Positions 6,721 to 6,949 of a stretch of 6,949 bases of DNA are shown one piece after another. Below the pieces are notes generated by a model that had not been told where the DNA came from, searched no databases, and was given only the letters and a program-made list of their open reading frames with translations. The DNA lies in NCBI GenBank assembly GCA_028694545.1, contig JAQVKV010000116.1, positions 1-6,949 on the forward strand, given 5' to 3'. The position numbers and the translations under genes were made by a program. Each line of letters starts with the position of its first letter. Positions within the stretch are counted from its first letter, which is position 1. Source of the stretch: Zavarzinia sp. Lineage in GTDB: Bacteria; Pseudomonadota; Alphaproteobacteria; Zavarziniales; Zavarziniaceae.

Positions 6721-6949
6721 ATGCCCCGCCTGTTCTGTTTCGGTCTCGGTTACAGCGCGCTTGCCCTTGCCGACCTGCTGCGCGCGCGGGGCTTTTCGAT
6801 CGCCGGTACAGTGAGAAACGCGGAAAAGGCCGAAGCCCTGCGCGAGCAAGGTATCGAGGCCCATCTTCTCGACCGGGACCGGCCGCTGGCCGATTTCGCG
6901 GCGGCGCTGGCCGGGGCCGACCATATTCTCTCGACCGTGCCGCCGGATG
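6721..6949 (+). CDS. NAD(P)-binding SDR / YeeZ-like protein, N-terminal part, cut by the right window edge
   Basis: The frame is open from ATG 6721 to the window edge: 76 full codons and one extra base. The N-terminal strand RLFCFGLGYSALALADLL (3-20) carries a Rossmann GxGxxA motif (Gly8, Gly10, Ala13). The second strand ends in GTVRN (29-33), where Arg32 could favour NADP. The fourth strand, HILSTVPPD (68-76), is the pattern seen in atypical SDR proteins such as YeeZ and NAD-dependent epimerase-like proteins. AAGG at 6711-6714, 6 bases before the ATG, is a fair ribosome binding site. The catalytic half is outside the window, so reaction and substrate are unknown. It is 44 bases from the divergent TPR gene. 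From memory, such a gene often follows GST-queG in Alphaproteobacteria. Confidence 0.85.
   Translation, partial: MPRLFCFGLGYSALALADLLRARGFSIAGTVRNAEKAEALREQGIEAHLLDRDRPLADFAAALAGADHILSTVPPD

Noticed and set aside
5538..6722. A 394-codon minus-strand open frame over queG and the TPR gene.
   Set aside because: It is a different frame from the TPR gene, has an Arg/Pro/Ala-rich translation without domains, and runs opposite a confident queG; a GC-driven shadow.
6677..6780. A minus-strand promoter for the TPR gene.
   Set aside because: I looked for TTG-type -35 boxes with a -10 at 16-18 bases (for example TTGCAA, reverse complement near 6706-6711) and found no acceptable -10.

Overview
This is a GC-rich, densely coding segment of what looks like an alphaproteobacterial chromosome. 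The type of glutamate synthase, the GST-QueG-SDR neighbourhood and promoter-like boxes of the TTGNCN / TAAAGT kind fit that class; a Rhodospirillales-like or Rhizobiales-like source is a guess, and nothing here fixes genus or species. There are no insertion sequences, phage genes, CRISPR arrays, tRNAs or rRNAs that I can see. Every recognisable gene is housekeeping or a common accessory enzyme.

Layout. (1) 1-2573, plus strand: the C-terminal 856 or so codons of gltB, the large subunit of glutamate synthase, cut by the left window edge and closed by a strong intrinsic terminator at 2590-2621. (2) 2768-3454, plus strand: a small predicted lipoprotein of unknown function, behind a 194-base gap that holds the terminator and possibly a promoter. 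(3) 3524-4099, plus strand: a nucleoside 2-deoxyribosyltransferase family protein. (4) 4145-4813 and 4816-5967, plus strand: a glutathione S-transferase followed after 2 bases by queG, epoxyqueuosine reductase, surely co-transcribed. (5) 5936-6676, minus strand: an exported TPR protein whose 3' end overlaps the 3' end of queG by 32 bases. (6) 6721 to the right edge, plus strand: the first 76 codons of a Rossmann-fold SDR/epimerase-like protein, divergent from the TPR gene across 44 bases.

How the genes relate. GltB makes glutamate from glutamine and 2-oxoglutarate, and the terminator separates it from the rest. QueG performs the last step of queuosine synthesis in the tRNA wobble position. 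GST, queG and the SDR gene are, to my recollection, frequent neighbours in Alphaproteobacteria; here the TPR gene sits between queG and the SDR gene on the opposite strand. The deoxyribosyltransferase, GST and lipoprotein have no demonstrable shared pathway.

I found no convincing undescribed system. The best points for a second look are a possible leaderless start for the GST-queG operon, a repeated promoter-like nonamer (CTAAAGTCC) before two genes, the antisense overlap that supplies the QueG C-terminal tail, and the unassigned lipoprotein.
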